Below are positions 45,173 through 54,613 of a stretch of DNA of 64,000 nt, one piece after another; position 1 is the first letter of the stretch; the number at the start of each line of letters is the position of its first letter. Position numbers and translations under genes: made by a program. Under the pieces are notes generated by a model. The model was not told the origin of the DNA. It made no database searches and saw only the letters and a list, made by a program, of their open reading frames with translations. The stretch spans positions 7,378,001-7,442,000 of the forward strand of contig NZ_CP107852.1 of assembly GCF_036346875.1 (NCBI RefSeq), read 5' to 3'. Source of the stretch: Nocardia sp. NBC_00508 (GTDB taxonomy: Bacteria > Actinomycetota > Actinomycetes > Mycobacteriales > Mycobacteriaceae).

Positions 45173-45220
45173 ATGCCAGCGGGTCGAGCAGTGCCCTGAG
45201 CCCAGGGCCGATACTTCCCG

Positions 45221-45242
45221 GCCCCCGAGGGGGCATCTTTTT
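45221..45242 (+). terminator. Rho-independent terminator after the TetR gene
   Basis: GCCCC-CGAG-GGGGC stem-loop followed by ATCTTTTT, 48 bases past the TetR stop. It separates the repressor transcript from the oxidoreductase gene. Confidence 0.75.
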
Positions 45243-45250
45243 GAACCATC

Positions 45251-45270
45251 GAGTGATTGACCAGTCACAC
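45251..45270. promoter_or_regulatory. TetR operator upstream of quinone oxidoreductase
   Basis: GAGTGATTGACCAGTCACAC holds the inverted pair GTGA...TCAC and shares CAGTCAC with 44565-44584. It lies 17 bases before the ATG at 45288. Confidence 0.6.
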
Positions 45271-45287
45271 ACTAGGAGTTGTGAGTC

Positions 45288-46343
45288 ATGTCGTACACCA
45301 CGGCCGCCGTGCCGACCACTGCCGTAGAAGTTGTCCTGCCCGGGCGGGTGGAGCCGCACGAATTGCTGATAACCCGTCGCGAACTGCCGCCGCCGCGGCC
45401 CGGCCAAGCGCTGGTGCGTGTCGAGGCCACCGGGGTCTCGTTCGCCGAGCAGCAAATGCGGCGCGGCAAGTACTACGACCAGCCGCCATTTCCGTTCACG
45501 CCTGGCTACGACCTGGTCGGCGAGGTCATCGCCGTCGGCGCCGACGCTGATCCGACACTGCTCGGACAGCGGGTCGCGGCACTGACGAAGGTCGGCGGCT
45601 GGAGCAGCCACGTGATGCTGGAGGCTGCCGACCTGATTCCGGTGCCCTCCGGTCCGACCGCCGCGGAAGCGGAGACATTCGTCGTCAATGGCATCACCGC
45701 GTGGCAGATGCTGTACCGGATCGCGAAAGTTCGTGCGGGACAGACGATCGTGGTGCACGGCGCGAATGGCGGTGTCGGATCGACACTCGTGCAGTTGGCC
45801 CGCGTCGCGGGCATCCGAGTGATCGGCACCGCCTCCGCCGGTAATGCCGCGGCGGTGGAAGCCTTGGGAGCGATCCCGGTCGACTACCGCGGCGATGTGC
45901 CGCAGCAGGTGCGGACGCTGGCGCCCGGTGGCGTGGACGCGGTATTCGACCATGTGGGAGGCCGCAGCGTCGTGGACTCGTTCGGCCTGCTCGCCAGGGG
46001 CGGGACTCTCGTCGCCTACGGCAGCGCATCGACGAAAGACGAAGACGGGAACTCCCGGCTCCCTGTGCTGAAGCTGTTCACACGATTCGCGTGGTGGAAC
46101 CTACTGCCCAACAACCGGTCCGCGCATTTCTACAACATCTGGTCCGGCAAACGCCGTCGCGTTCGTTTCCGGACCCGCCTCGCCGAAGACCTCGGAGCCG
46201 TCCTGGACCTGGCCGCCCGCGGCGCACTGCGCGCCCAGATCGCCGCGCGCTTCCCACTGACCGACGCCGGTCGGGCTCTCGCGCTCGCCGAATCACGCAC
46301 TGTCACCGGCAAGGTTGTCATCGTGCCCGAAGAGCTGTCGTGA
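45288..46343 (+). CDS. MDR-family NADPH:quinone reductase-like oxidoreductase
   Basis: 351 residues of the medium-chain dehydrogenase fold without the zinc ligands. GroES-like N-terminal half with PFTPGYDLVGEVIAVGAD near residue 69; NADPH-binding motif VVHGANGGVGSTLVQLARVA near 155; FDHVGGRSVVDSFGLLARGG near 222. The quinone-oxidoreductase group reduces quinones or activated double bonds with NADPH. The TetR operator sits in its leader (AGGAG site at 45273), so it is probably induced by the substrate sensed by the repressor. Confidence 0.92.
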   Translation: MSYTTAAVPTTAVEVVLPGRVEPHELLITRRELPPPRPGQALVRVEATGVSFAEQQMRRGKYYDQPPFPFTPGYDLVGEVIAVGADADPTLLGQRVAALTKVGGWSSHVMLEAADLIPVPSGPTAAEAETFVVNGITAWQMLYRIAKVRAGQTIVVHGANGGVGSTLVQLARVAGIRVIGTASAGNAAAVEALGAIPVDYRGDVPQQVRTLAPGGVDAVFDHVGGRSVVDSFGLLARGGTLVAYGSASTKDEDGNSRLPVLKLFTRFAWWNLLPNNRSAHFYNIWSGKRRRVRFRTRLAEDLGAVLDLAARGALRAQIAARFPLTDAGRALALAESRTVTGKVVIVPEELS

Positions 46344-46400
46344 CCCATTCGGTCGCGCTACCGCTACACCATGGCGGTGCCAGGGCGCGTCGCCCCGCGC

Positions 46401-47369
46401 TCAGCGACTCGGGGTCAACACCCGGAGGGGTTCGTCCAGTTCGCGGCGGTAGAAGTCCAGGAATCCGTCCGGGTCGGGGCCGGCGTTCTGCATGACGAGG
46501 TGGTCGAAGCCCGCGTCGGTGTACTGCTTCGCGGCGTCCAGATAGGGCGCGGGGTCGGGGCCGCAGGCGAAGTTGTCGACGATGTCCTCCAGGCGGACCG
46601 TGGTGGTCGCGGCGGCGAAGTTGACCGGGTTCGGAAGTTCGCTCATCACCTTCCAGCCGGTGACTGCCCACCGTGTCGTGTCCAGCACCGCCTTGGCCGC
46701 CGTCTCCTCGTCCGGAGCCCAGGCCATGCCCACCTCCGCGTAACGCGGGCCCGCACCGCCCGCCGCGCGATAGCGTTCGACAAGGTCCGACTTCGGTTCC
46801 GTGGCGAACAGGCCATCACCGAGTTCGGCGGCGATCCGGGCTGCTTCCGGCCCGCCCCCGGCCACGACGATCGGCGGGAGTTCGTCGGGCAGATCGAAAA
46901 CCCGTGCCTCGGAGACGGTCAGGAACTCGCCATCGTAGGAGTGATATCCGCCGCGCCAGAGCAGCCGGATGATCTCGAGCGCCTCGCGAAGCATCCGCTG
47001 CCGGATGCGCACCGGAGGAAACTCATGGCCGACGACATGTTCGTTGAGGCGTTCGCCCGAGCCCACCCCCAGGGTGAAACGGTTGCCGGACAGGATCGCG
47101 AGTGTGGCTGCCGCCTGCGCGATGATCGCGGGGTGATACCGCAGGATCGGGCAGGTCACACCGGTAGCCAAGCCGATCCGCTCGGTCTTCGCCGCGATGG
47201 TGCCGAGCACCGTCCAGGCGAACGGTGAATGCCCTTGGTTGTCCAACCACGGATGGAAGTGATCGCTGATCTCGACGAAGTCGAATCCCGCATCTTCCGC
47301 CCGAACCGCCTGGCGGACAAGCTCATTCGGACCGTACGCCTCGGCCGCCAATTTGTATCCGATACGCAT
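46401..47369 (-). CDS. LLM-class F420-dependent oxidoreductase (Fgd-like family)
   Basis: 322-residue luciferase-like monooxygenase fold. Family text includes DAGFDFVEISDHFHPWLDNQ near residue 24, GHSPFAWTVLGTIAAKTERI, TGVTCPILRYHPAIIAQAAA near 68, and LGVGSGERLNEHVVG near 100. It resembles the F420-dependent glucose-6-phosphate dehydrogenase branch more than FMN monooxygenases; relatives use reduced or oxidised F420. The ATG at 47369 has GGAGGTGG just upstream; the longer frame to 47492 is not supported. Substrate unknown. Confidence 0.9.
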   Translation of the reverse strand: MRIGYKLAAEAYGPNELVRQAVRAEDAGFDFVEISDHFHPWLDNQGHSPFAWTVLGTIAAKTERIGLATGVTCPILRYHPAIIAQAAATLAILSGNRFTLGVGSGERLNEHVVGHEFPPVRIRQRMLREALEIIRLLWRGGYHSYDGEFLTVSEARVFDLPDELPPIVVAGGGPEAARIAAELGDGLFATEPKSDLVERYRAAGGAGPRYAEVGMAWAPDEETAAKAVLDTTRWAVTGWKVMSELPNPVNFAAATTTVRLEDIVDNFACGPDPAPYLDAAKQYTDAGFDHLVMQNAGPDPDGFLDFYRRELDEPLRVLTPSR

Positions 47370-47565
47370 CGCCACCTCCGGTCGGCTGGGAGACGCCGGT
47401 CGCTTGCCAGGACCGGCTCTCGGCGGGCGTACCCGGCATTCGGTACGGAAAACCGCGAGCGCGAATCCGCGCCGATGGCACCGCGTGCCCAAGTCGACGA
47501 CTTCGACACACAGGGCGACGGTGCGCGATTTCCACCGGCGGATCGATACCGTGGCTGCCCCTGGT

Positions 47566-48342
47566 TCAGTCGCGGGTGGGCCAGTAGGTGGCGGAGCGCG
47601 ATGCTCGTGAGGTGTCGGCGTTCTCTTCGTTTACATCGGTGCTTCCGAGGTGCAGTAGCAGCAGCACGGTGACCAGGCTGATGCCGACGATCAGCGGAGT
47701 CAGCAGCTGCATGGCGCCGGCTCCCGTGGGTGGGTGCAGATGCTGGGCCTCGCGTACGTGCATGGCGGACATGCCCGTGTAGTGCATGCCGGACACAGCC
47801 ACGCCCATCACCAGCGCTGCGCCGATGGTGGCGAGTGTTCCGCGGACGTGCAGAGTGAACCACAGTGCGGCCGTCGCGGCGACCACGGCGATCACGATGG
47901 ACAGGGCAACGATCCACAAGTCGTAGCCGATCGCCGCGTCGGATTTCATCGCATACATACCCGCGTAGTGCATGGCGCCCACGCCCGCGCCGGTGATGGC
48001 ACCGCCGATGAACAGCCCCAGCGGCCCCAGCGTCCGCTGCTGGGCGATACCCAACCCGAGCCACACCACGCCCATGGCGATCAATGCGCTGAGCAGGGTG
48101 ATCGGGACGTCGTAGCGGATCGATGCCCCATTGATGGCGAAACCGAGCATCGCGATGAAATGCATGACCCAGATACCGGTGCCGCCGATGGCGACTGCGG
48201 CGGCGATGAGCCAGCCGTCGCGGGCGGTTCCGGTCCGAGCCCTGGCCATACATCGCAACCCGAGCAATGAACCGGTGAATGACATGACGTACGCGACTGC
48301 GGGTGTGAGCAACCCGTGGCTGAAGTGGTCGATTTCCAGCAC
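47566..48342 (-). CDS. MHYT-domain membrane protein
   Basis: 258 residues, seven predicted membrane segments, with three MHYT-type motifs: MHFIAM near residue 60, MHYAGM near 123 and MHYTGM near 186. MHYT proteins are proposed to bind copper and sense O2, CO or NO through these conserved Met/His residues. Unlike signalling relatives there is no GGDEF, EAL or kinase domain; the C-terminal ~25 residues are a short hydrophilic tail. The GTG start follows GGGAGG. It stands alone on the minus strand. Confidence 0.9.
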   Translation of the reverse strand: MLEIDHFSHGLLTPAVAYVMSFTGSLLGLRCMARARTGTARDGWLIAAAVAIGGTGIWVMHFIAMLGFAINGASIRYDVPITLLSALIAMGVVWLGLGIAQQRTLGPLGLFIGGAITGAGVGAMHYAGMYAMKSDAAIGYDLWIVALSIVIAVVAATAALWFTLHVRGTLATIGAALVMGVAVSGMHYTGMSAMHVREAQHLHPPTGAGAMQLLTPLIVGISLVTVLLLLHLGSTDVNEENADTSRASRSATYWPTRD

Positions 48343-48689
48343 ACGACCTCCCTCGCTGGATAGATTCGTTCACCATCGGGACGACGAAGCGCGAACCTCG
48401 CATGGTGAATCTGCAGGTAGAAAATTTAGAGTACTATCATCCTAGAAATTATTCATAGGATGAGTTCCCGATAGCGGGGAGTGCGCCCGATCTCGGACAC
48501 CGCGTGTTCCTTGCCGGACCACCACCGACCTTGCAGTTCTCGGCGGCCGCCCAGCTATCGATCGGCTTCGGCACCGGGTGCAGCGCTCCCCCACCGCGAG
48601 GCGTCCAGCAGAGGCCGACTTTGGCTATCGCGCCGGTCGATACCGCGATCGTCGGCCGTACCGAGCTCGCGGCGGGACCAGCCCTAGGG
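48343..48689. other. Intergenic stretch, no supported gene
   Basis: Contains an A+T-rich segment at about 48419-48462 that could hold a promoter, and otherwise scrambled coding-like DNA leading into the MBL-fold remnant. No intact gene is seen. Confidence 0.5.
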
Positions 48690-48905
48690 GGTCGAATCAG
48701 CGGGCGTCGCGGAGGACGTCTTCCACGCCACTTCGTTGGGCCCAGCGGTGCCCGCGCCCCTGAATCGGCTGACGGAACTGGAACCCACCACGCTGGCGAT
48801 CATGCAGGGGTCCAGCTCACCGGCGACGGAGCCGCGGCGCGGCGCAACCTCGCCACCCGCTACCAGGACCTGATCACCCGGACGCTCGCGCACGCACCCG
48901 CCCCC
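48690..48905 (+). pseudogene. MBL-fold metallohydrolase C-terminal remnant
   Basis: The first frame reads AEDVFHATSLGPAVPAPLNR then LTELEPTTLAIMQGSS; after a one-base loss near 48816 the next frame reads LTGDGAAARRNLATRYQDLI. Intact MBL-fold relatives have the joined form ...LEPTTLAIMHGSSFTGDGAAALR... at their C terminus. The metal-binding HxHxDH part is absent. A decayed fragment. Confidence 0.55.
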
Positions 48906-49222
48906 ACACTCATGCGGGCTGAGCAACGAAATTCACCACGCCATAGCTCGGCCTGCCGCTCAGCAACACTCGGGCTAGAGGTTCGGTCCACCGTCGGGTG
49001 GGATTGACACCCTTTTCGAGCGGATGGAACAGACGCAAGAAACACCGCGCCGCTATCGGTGAAAAGCCGACGGTGCGTGTGGAAAGCACCCGCTTCGTTG
49101 ACCTATCGGGTCTACCGGTAACTAGGTACCATTCCGGCGCGGCCGGAACATCGGTTGGAGGCCACTACGACATCTGGCGAACTTTCAGCGTTTCGTTGTA
49201 TGTCTCGCGAGGGTCACAGCGT

Positions 49223-49765
49223 ATGGTTCGCGCTATGCCGACAGCGACGTCGATCGACACCGGGGCCGAACATCTCGCTTGCTGGGTCACCGTCGTCGGG
49301 CAACGTCTACACCAGTTGCCGACAGCAAACCCAGATGTCCTGCTCGCCCACGCCATGAGCGGATTCATCGCGATCGGGCGAGCGAGCATGGCCCTGCTGA
49401 CCAACTCTCTGAATCCGACCGATATCCGAGACCACGATCTCGTCTTCGAAATCACGGCCGACGCGGAACGGTGGCTCACCGACGCGGCCACGGAACCGAT
49501 CGTCAACCAGATCACCGACCGCGGCGAGCACATCCAGCGCTACCTCAGCCCCGCCGTGCTCGACACCGTGGCCAAGGCGCGCTTGCGGCACTGCGCGCAG
49601 GCGACGGCGATCCATACCCGTGATCTGCTGATCGGGATCGACAACGACCCCATCGCGCCAGCCGAGATCCGTGACCTCGCCCGCGATCTCGCCGCCAGGG
49701 CGAACGTCATCGCCACGGTCTATGCCGACGACCCGCAACAGCTGCTCTCGATGTCCAACCGTTGA
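49223..49765 (+). CDS. Hypothetical helical protein
   Basis: 180 residues, mostly alpha-helical and acidic, no membrane segment and no domain I recognise. Visible landmarks: LLAHAMSGFIAIGRASMALL near residue 48 and TDRGEHIQRYLSPAVL near 98. ATG at 49223; a second ATG four codons on is possible. It ends 15 bases before the HypX-like gene on the same strand, so the two are probably co-transcribed. Confidence 0.7.
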   Translation: MVRAMPTATSIDTGAEHLACWVTVVGQRLHQLPTANPDVLLAHAMSGFIAIGRASMALLTNSLNPTDIRDHDLVFEITADAERWLTDAATEPIVNQITDRGEHIQRYLSPAVLDTVAKARLRHCAQATAIHTRDLLIGIDNDPIAPAEIRDLARDLAARANVIATVYADDPQQLLSMSNR

Positions 49766-49780
49766 TCCGCCCTGCCCCAC

Positions 49781-51424
49781 ATGACACAGCGTGTGCTGAT
49801 TCTCGCCAGTGCGAACAACGGACTGACCCAACGAGCCGCGCTCGCGGTGCGGCGATCCGGACGCACCGCACGGATCTCGATAGTGCACTGCGAATCGGAT
49901 ATCCGCCGCGCGGTCGAATCGGCTGACTTCGATATCGTCGTCTGCCCGTACTTGACGACGAAGATTCCCGCTGACATCTACCGGCGGTGGACATGTGTCA
50001 TCCTCCATCCCGGCCCGGTGGGCGATCGCGGTCCGCATTCACTGGACTGGGCGATCAGCGAACGCGAGCCGCTGTGGGGGGTGACGGCGCTGACGGCGGC
50101 CGAAGAAATGGACGCGGGACCCATCTGGTCGACGCGGACCTTCGGGTTGCCGTGGCGACGCAAATCCGCCGTCTACAACACGGTTGTCGCCGACGCCGCG
50201 ATCGAATGCCTGGTCGAGGCGCTCGACAAAGCCGACCGTGCCGTCTCCCCCACTCCGCAGGCCGAGACTCCGCAGCCGATCGTGCATGCCCGCCGCAGGC
50301 CGGCCATGCGCCGCCGCGACCGGGAGGTGCGCTGGAGCGACGACACCGCGACCATCCTGAGTCTCATTCATGCCAGCGATGGATCACCAGGGGCGCCGGC
50401 GACCATCGCCGGCTTGCCCATGCTCGTCTACGACGCCCACCATGGGCGCGACGATGCGCTGGCGCCGCCCGGCACACTGCTCGGACGCCGGGATGACGGC
50501 ATCGAAATCGCATGCGGAGATGGCAGCATCTGGGTCGGTCGGCTCCGGTCCTCGGGTGGCGCCGATCCTTCGTGCAAGGGCCCGGCTGCCCAGGCGCTGG
50601 CGATGGCCGGGTTTCCGGTTCAGGCGTTGCCGGTCGACGAGCGGAAATCCCACGAAATCCGGTACCGGCGCGAGGGCGAGATCGGGTTTCTCACCATCGA
50701 CTTCTATAACGGGGCGATGGGGTCGGGGCAATGCCGCAGGTTACTCGCGGCGTTCGCCTATGCCGCGGCACAAGACACGAAGGTCGTCGTCCTGGAGAAC
50801 GATGGTGCGTACTTCGCCAACGGCATAGACCTGAGCGCGGTGGAGCTGTCCGACGGCCCCGAGGGAGAGGCCTGGCGCAACTTGCTGGCGATCAACAATG
50901 TGTGCCGAGCGATTCTGACCTGTTCCACACAGGTCACGATTGCCGCTGTGACGGGAAGCGCCGGAGCGGGCGGCGTCATGCTCGCGTTGACCGCAGACCT
51001 CGTTGTCGCCGCCGACCGTGTGGTGTTCAACCCGCACTACCAGACGATCGGACTGTCGGGCTCGGAGTTTCACACCTACACCCTGCCGCGGCGGGTGGGA
51101 GGCGATACGGCACAGCGGCTGCTGCACGACTGCCAGGCCATCGACGCGGTCGGCGCCGCCGATCTCGGGCTGGTCGACGCGGTGGCACCGAGCGCGCAGT
51201 TCGGCAGCTGGCTGACGGAACTTGCCAGGGAGTCCGCCCATCCGTCCCGATGGGCGGCGATCATGGCCGCGAAGCAATCCCGGCTGTCCGACCTGAACGC
51301 GATCGAGCGCGCCGAGTTGCGACGGATGGCCCGGGACATCTTTCGTGACGAGAACGAATTCCGCCGCAAGCGACAAGCATTCGTGCTCCGGGATCTGCGG
51401 CACCCGTCCACGGCCGGGCTCTGA
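49781..51424 (+). CDS. hypX: HypX/HoxX-type hydrogenase maturation protein
   Basis: 547 residues, two enzymes fused. N-terminal formyl-transferase-like half (about 1-260), with CVILHPGPVGDRGPHSLDWA near residue 72 giving the HPG loop and Asp, and MDAGPIW near 110. C-terminal enoyl-CoA hydratase-like half (about 285-535), with AAVTGSAGAGGVMLALTADL near 390 and FNPHYQTIGLSGSE near 420. HypX takes a formyl group from formyl-tetrahydrofolate through formyl-CoA to CO for the Fe(CN)2CO centre of [NiFe]-hydrogenase in aerobes. No hydrogenase or other hyp gene lies in the window, so it is an orphan here. Confidence 0.85.
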   Translation: MTQRVLILASANNGLTQRAALAVRRSGRTARISIVHCESDIRRAVESADFDIVVCPYLTTKIPADIYRRWTCVILHPGPVGDRGPHSLDWAISEREPLWGVTALTAAEEMDAGPIWSTRTFGLPWRRKSAVYNTVVADAAIECLVEALDKADRAVSPTPQAETPQPIVHARRRPAMRRRDREVRWSDDTATILSLIHASDGSPGAPATIAGLPMLVYDAHHGRDDALAPPGTLLGRRDDGIEIACGDGSIWVGRLRSSGGADPSCKGPAAQALAMAGFPVQALPVDERKSHEIRYRREGEIGFLTIDFYNGAMGSGQCRRLLAAFAYAAAQDTKVVVLENDGAYFANGIDLSAVELSDGPEGEAWRNLLAINNVCRAILTCSTQVTIAAVTGSAGAGGVMLALTADLVVAADRVVFNPHYQTIGLSGSEFHTYTLPRRVGGDTAQRLLHDCQAIDAVGAADLGLVDAVAPSAQFGSWLTELARESAHPSRWAAIMAAKQSRLSDLNAIERAELRRMARDIFRDENEFRRKRQAFVLRDLRHPSTAGL

Positions 51425-51537
51425 GCAACCGGGTAGCCGCCCACCGCTTCGACCCTGGCGCCGGTCCCGGGTGCCGGCAAGGACCGTGCCACCACTCCGG
51501 AGCCGTGCACTTCAGGGTTGGTTTCCGGGCCGGAGCC

Positions 51538-52272
51538 TCAGCTGTTGGACAGGGTGCGGTCGAGGAGGGAGAGCAGGCGGTCCCAGTGGCGCCGCAGCGC
51601 GGCGGGGTTGAAGGCGTCGGTGTCGGACATGGTGAAACCGTGGATGGTGCCGGGGTAGATCTCGGAGGTGTAGTCGACCTTCGCCGCGTCCAGGGCCCGG
51701 TTGAGCTCGCCCAGGGCATCGGGCGTCAGGTCGCTTTCGGCGTGACCGAAGTGGACCTGGGCGGTGATCTCGGCGAGGGAATCGGGCCCGTCGGCGCCCA
51801 CGGGGCCGTGGAATGCGGCGACGGCGGCCACTTGGCTGGGGTGGGCCGCGGCGGTGCGCGTCGCCAGGAGGCCGCCTATGCAGTAGCCGGTCACCGCGAC
51901 CGGTCCGGCGCTGACCTCGGGCTGGGTGGTGAGGAACCTGAGGTAGGCGTCGGCGTCGCGCAGGACACGTTCGGTGGTGTGCGCCTCGATCAAGGGCATC
52001 AGCTGGGCGAAGACTGCGGGTCGGACGTCTTCTCCGATGTGCTCGGGAAGTTCGATAACCGGTGCCGGACCGTGCCGGTAGAAGATGTTGGGGACGAGCA
52101 CGTAGTATCCGTGCCCGGCCAGTTCGCGGGCCATCTCCCGCAGCACGCGCCGGATGCCGAAGCCGTCCGCGTACATCAGCACCCCCGGGTGCCGTTCGCC
52201 GTGGTCGGGGAAAGCGGCGAACGCGTCGGCCCGGCCGTCCGTGGTGGGGATCTGCAGAGTCTTGGTGGGCAT
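51538..52272 (-). CDS. Dienelactone hydrolase family protein
   Basis: 244-residue alpha/beta hydrolase with a Cys nucleophile: VAVTGYCIGGLLATRTAAA near residue 115, Asp in HFGHAESDLTPDA near 172, His in YPGTIHGFTMSD near 203. The fold and triad are those of carboxymethylenebutenolidase; the substrate is unknown because no catechol pathway genes are nearby. ATG at 52272 with AGGAG five bases upstream; the longer frame to 52374 is not supported. Confidence 0.9.
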   Translation of the reverse strand: MPTKTLQIPTTDGRADAFAAFPDHGERHPGVLMYADGFGIRRVLREMARELAGHGYYVLVPNIFYRHGPAPVIELPEHIGEDVRPAVFAQLMPLIEAHTTERVLRDADAYLRFLTTQPEVSAGPVAVTGYCIGGLLATRTAAAHPSQVAAVAAFHGPVGADGPDSLAEITAQVHFGHAESDLTPDALGELNRALDAAKVDYTSEIYPGTIHGFTMSDTDAFNPAALRRHWDRLLSLLDRTLSNS

Positions 52273-52679
52273 GAATTCTCCTGTCGTGGTTGATGTGTCG
52301 AGCGTGTGATCAACACGACGGAGGCGGACCCCGCGCAGCAGCGCAAGATCCTCGATCGAACAGCGGGCCCGCACCGGCCCGCACGGCGCTCAGAAGAGCA
52401 CCGGGTCACCAATCCGTGTGTGGCGCAATGCCGTCCCGGTAGTCATCGACGCACAGCATAGCCTACGGGACAAATCCGACGCCGGCGCCCCCGAGTGCGG
52501 CTCTGCGCCGCTACTGCAAACCGTCACCGGCGACCATGCTCGGCATCACCAGCCTGCTCGGCCCCGGCCGAGCCCCGCGTCAACAGCGTCAACCTGGTGA
52601 CACGATCTCCGGCACCCGTCTCGCAAGGCTGATCGGCCCCAGGCAAGCGCGCGGCATGGAGAAGATCGACAATGGTGGT
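52273..52679. other. Divergent promoter region, no supported gene
   Basis: About 400 bases between the dienelactone hydrolase and the CapA-family gene. It contains no gene or repeat that I can support. Confidence 0.5.
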
Positions 52680-53783
52680 ATGACGACCGTGCTGTTGGGT
52701 GGCGACGTCATGCTCGGCCGCGGCGTGGATCAGATCCTGCCGCATCCGGGCGATCCGACGCTGTGCGAACGGTACGTCGATGATGCGCGGACATATGTGG
52801 AACTGGCCGAGCGCGCGTATGGCGGGTTCGCCTACCCCGTCGACTACCGCCAACCCTGGGGTGATGTCCTGTCGATCCTCGACCAGGTCGATCCCGAGGT
52901 GCGGTTGATCAATCTGGAGACCTCGATCACCGCGGACGGCGCGTTCGCGCCGGGCAAAGGCGTTCACTACCGGATGCACCCGGACAATGTCCCGGTATTG
53001 ACCGCCATCGCGCCGGTCGTCTGCGCTCTGGCTAACAATCACGTTCTCGATTTCGGTATCCCCGGGCTGACCGACACCCTCGAAGCGCTCGATACCGCGG
53101 GTATCCGCCGGGCCGGGGCGGGCGCGGACCTGAACGAGGCGCAAACGCCCTCGATGGTGGAACTCGACAGCGAACGGCGGGCAGTGATCGTCTCGGTCGG
53201 CGGCGGATCGAGCGGCGTTCCCGAGTCCTGGGCGGCGCGCCACGACCGGCCGGGCCTGTGGCGAGTCGGCGAATCACCGAGCGCTCGTGCCGCCGATGAC
53301 GTAGCGACAAAAGTATTGGCGCACAAGCGTGAGCACGATATCGCGATTGTTTCCGTACATTGGGGACCGAACTGGGGTTACGGAGTGGCGCTGAGCGAAA
53401 AGCAATTCGCGCATCGGCTGATCGACGCCGGGGTCGACCTGGTACACGGACATTCCGCACACCATCCGCGGCCGATCGAGATCTATCGCGGCAAACCGAT
53501 CCTGTACGGGTGCGGCGACGTCATCGATGACTACGAGGGCATCCGCGGCCATGAGCGGTATCGCACCGAATTGCATTTGCTGTATCTCGTGTCCATCGAT
53601 GTCGACGCCGTGGAGGTGCGAATGATTCCGCTGCGAGAACGCCACATTCGCCTCGAGTGGGCCGCGCATGGCGAATCTCGCTGGCTCTGCGAGATGATGG
53701 AGCACATCAGCCGCGGCTTCGGCACCCGCGTCGCGTCGCGGCCCGATGACTTCCCCCTGGTGTTCAACGCCGCACGACGGTGA
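52680..53783 (+). CDS. CapA-family (PGA_cap) metallophosphatase-like protein
   Basis: 367 residues. Calcineurin-like CapA fold with LLGGDVMLGRG at the start, LINLETSIT near residue 77, ALANNHVLDFG near 118, VSVHWGPNWGYG near 222, and GHSAHHPRPIEIYRGKPIL with YGCGDVIDDYEG near 260. CapA of Bacillus works in poly-gamma-glutamate export; standalone actinobacterial relatives are of uncertain role. No signal peptide is obvious. Start uncertain: ATG 52656 is eight codons upstream. Its 3' end overlaps the convergent hydrolase gene by 20 bases. Confidence 0.85.
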   Translation: MTTVLLGGDVMLGRGVDQILPHPGDPTLCERYVDDARTYVELAERAYGGFAYPVDYRQPWGDVLSILDQVDPEVRLINLETSITADGAFAPGKGVHYRMHPDNVPVLTAIAPVVCALANNHVLDFGIPGLTDTLEALDTAGIRRAGAGADLNEAQTPSMVELDSERRAVIVSVGGGSSGVPESWAARHDRPGLWRVGESPSARAADDVATKVLAHKREHDIAIVSVHWGPNWGYGVALSEKQFAHRLIDAGVDLVHGHSAHHPRPIEIYRGKPILYGCGDVIDDYEGIRGHERYRTELHLLYLVSIDVDAVEVRMIPLRERHIRLEWAAHGESRWLCEMMEHISRGFGTRVASRPDDFPLVFNAARR

Positions 53784-54432
53784 GATGGCGGTGGAACCAG
53801 TCGCGGGCGAGATCCGCCACTTGTTCCAGCGCACCGGGCTCCTCGAACAGATGTGTCGCGCCGGGCACCACATCGATCTCGCTCGGACACGGCATCCGCA
53901 GCCGCGCCCCCCGGTTGGCCTCCAGCACCCAGTCGTCGTTGCCGCCGACGATGAGCAGAGTGGGCGCGCGGACCAGCGCCAGCCGCGCACCGGCCAGGTC
54001 GGGCCGACCACCGCGCGAGACGAGGGCCGCGATCTCGGTGCCGGGTTCGGTGGCCGCCCACAGCGCGGCGCCGGCACCGGTGCTCGCGCCGAAGTAGCCG
54101 GTGGGCAGTCCGGCCAGCTCCGGGCGCGTCCGCAGCCAGCGGGTCACCTCGACGAGGCGATGGGCGAGCAGCTCGATATCGAAAACGCGCGAACGGTCGC
54201 CTTCCTCGTCCGGGGTCAGCAGGTCGACCAGCATCGTCGCGAATCCCGCCCGGTTCAGGGCCTCGGCGACGAACCGATTCCTCGGGCTGTGCCTGCCGCT
54301 GCCGCTGCCGTGCGCGAAGACGATCAAGGCGGTGCAGTCCTGCGGTACGGCCAGTACCCCCGCCAGCCGGATGCACTCCGGTGGCACGATGACCTCTTCT
54401 GTCCGCGTCACGGGATCAGGTCCGGACGGCAT
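53764..54432 (-). CDS. Alpha/beta hydrolase (dienelactone-hydrolase-like)
   Basis: 222 residues. Nucleophile Ser in GYFGASTGAGAALWAA near residue 109, acid in LLIVGGNDDWVLEAN near 163, His in VPGATHLFEEPGALE near 195; also HGSGSGRHSPRNRFVAE near 41, the oxyanion-loop region. Relatives often sit beside or are fused to phosphoribosyltransferases in stress-related actinobacterial clusters, but none is adjacent here. ATG at 54432 has AGGAGG seven bases upstream; the longer frame to 54864 is rejected. Confidence 0.88.
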   Translation of the reverse strand: MPSGPDPVTRTEEVIVPPECIRLAGVLAVPQDCTALIVFAHGSGSGRHSPRNRFVAEALNRAGFATMLVDLLTPDEEGDRSRVFDIELLAHRLVEVTRWLRTRPELAGLPTGYFGASTGAGAALWAATEPGTEIAALVSRGGRPDLAGARLALVRAPTLLIVGGNDDWVLEANRGARLRMPCPSEIDVVPGATHLFEEPGALEQVADLARDWFHRHLTVVRR

Positions 54433-54613
54433 CGAACACCTCCTGGTTTCCGGCGTACCCGATTGGGCCGGTCGTACGCAAGAGCGACACGTGCCGCTGG
54501 GCTGTCTACCACCCACCACCAGATGCGACTGCCGTGGTCGCGCGGAGCTGCCGTCCGTGGCGCGAGATCGGCAGTGAAAGGTTGACGGGCCGCCGAGCGC
54601 GCAGCGTCGTCGA

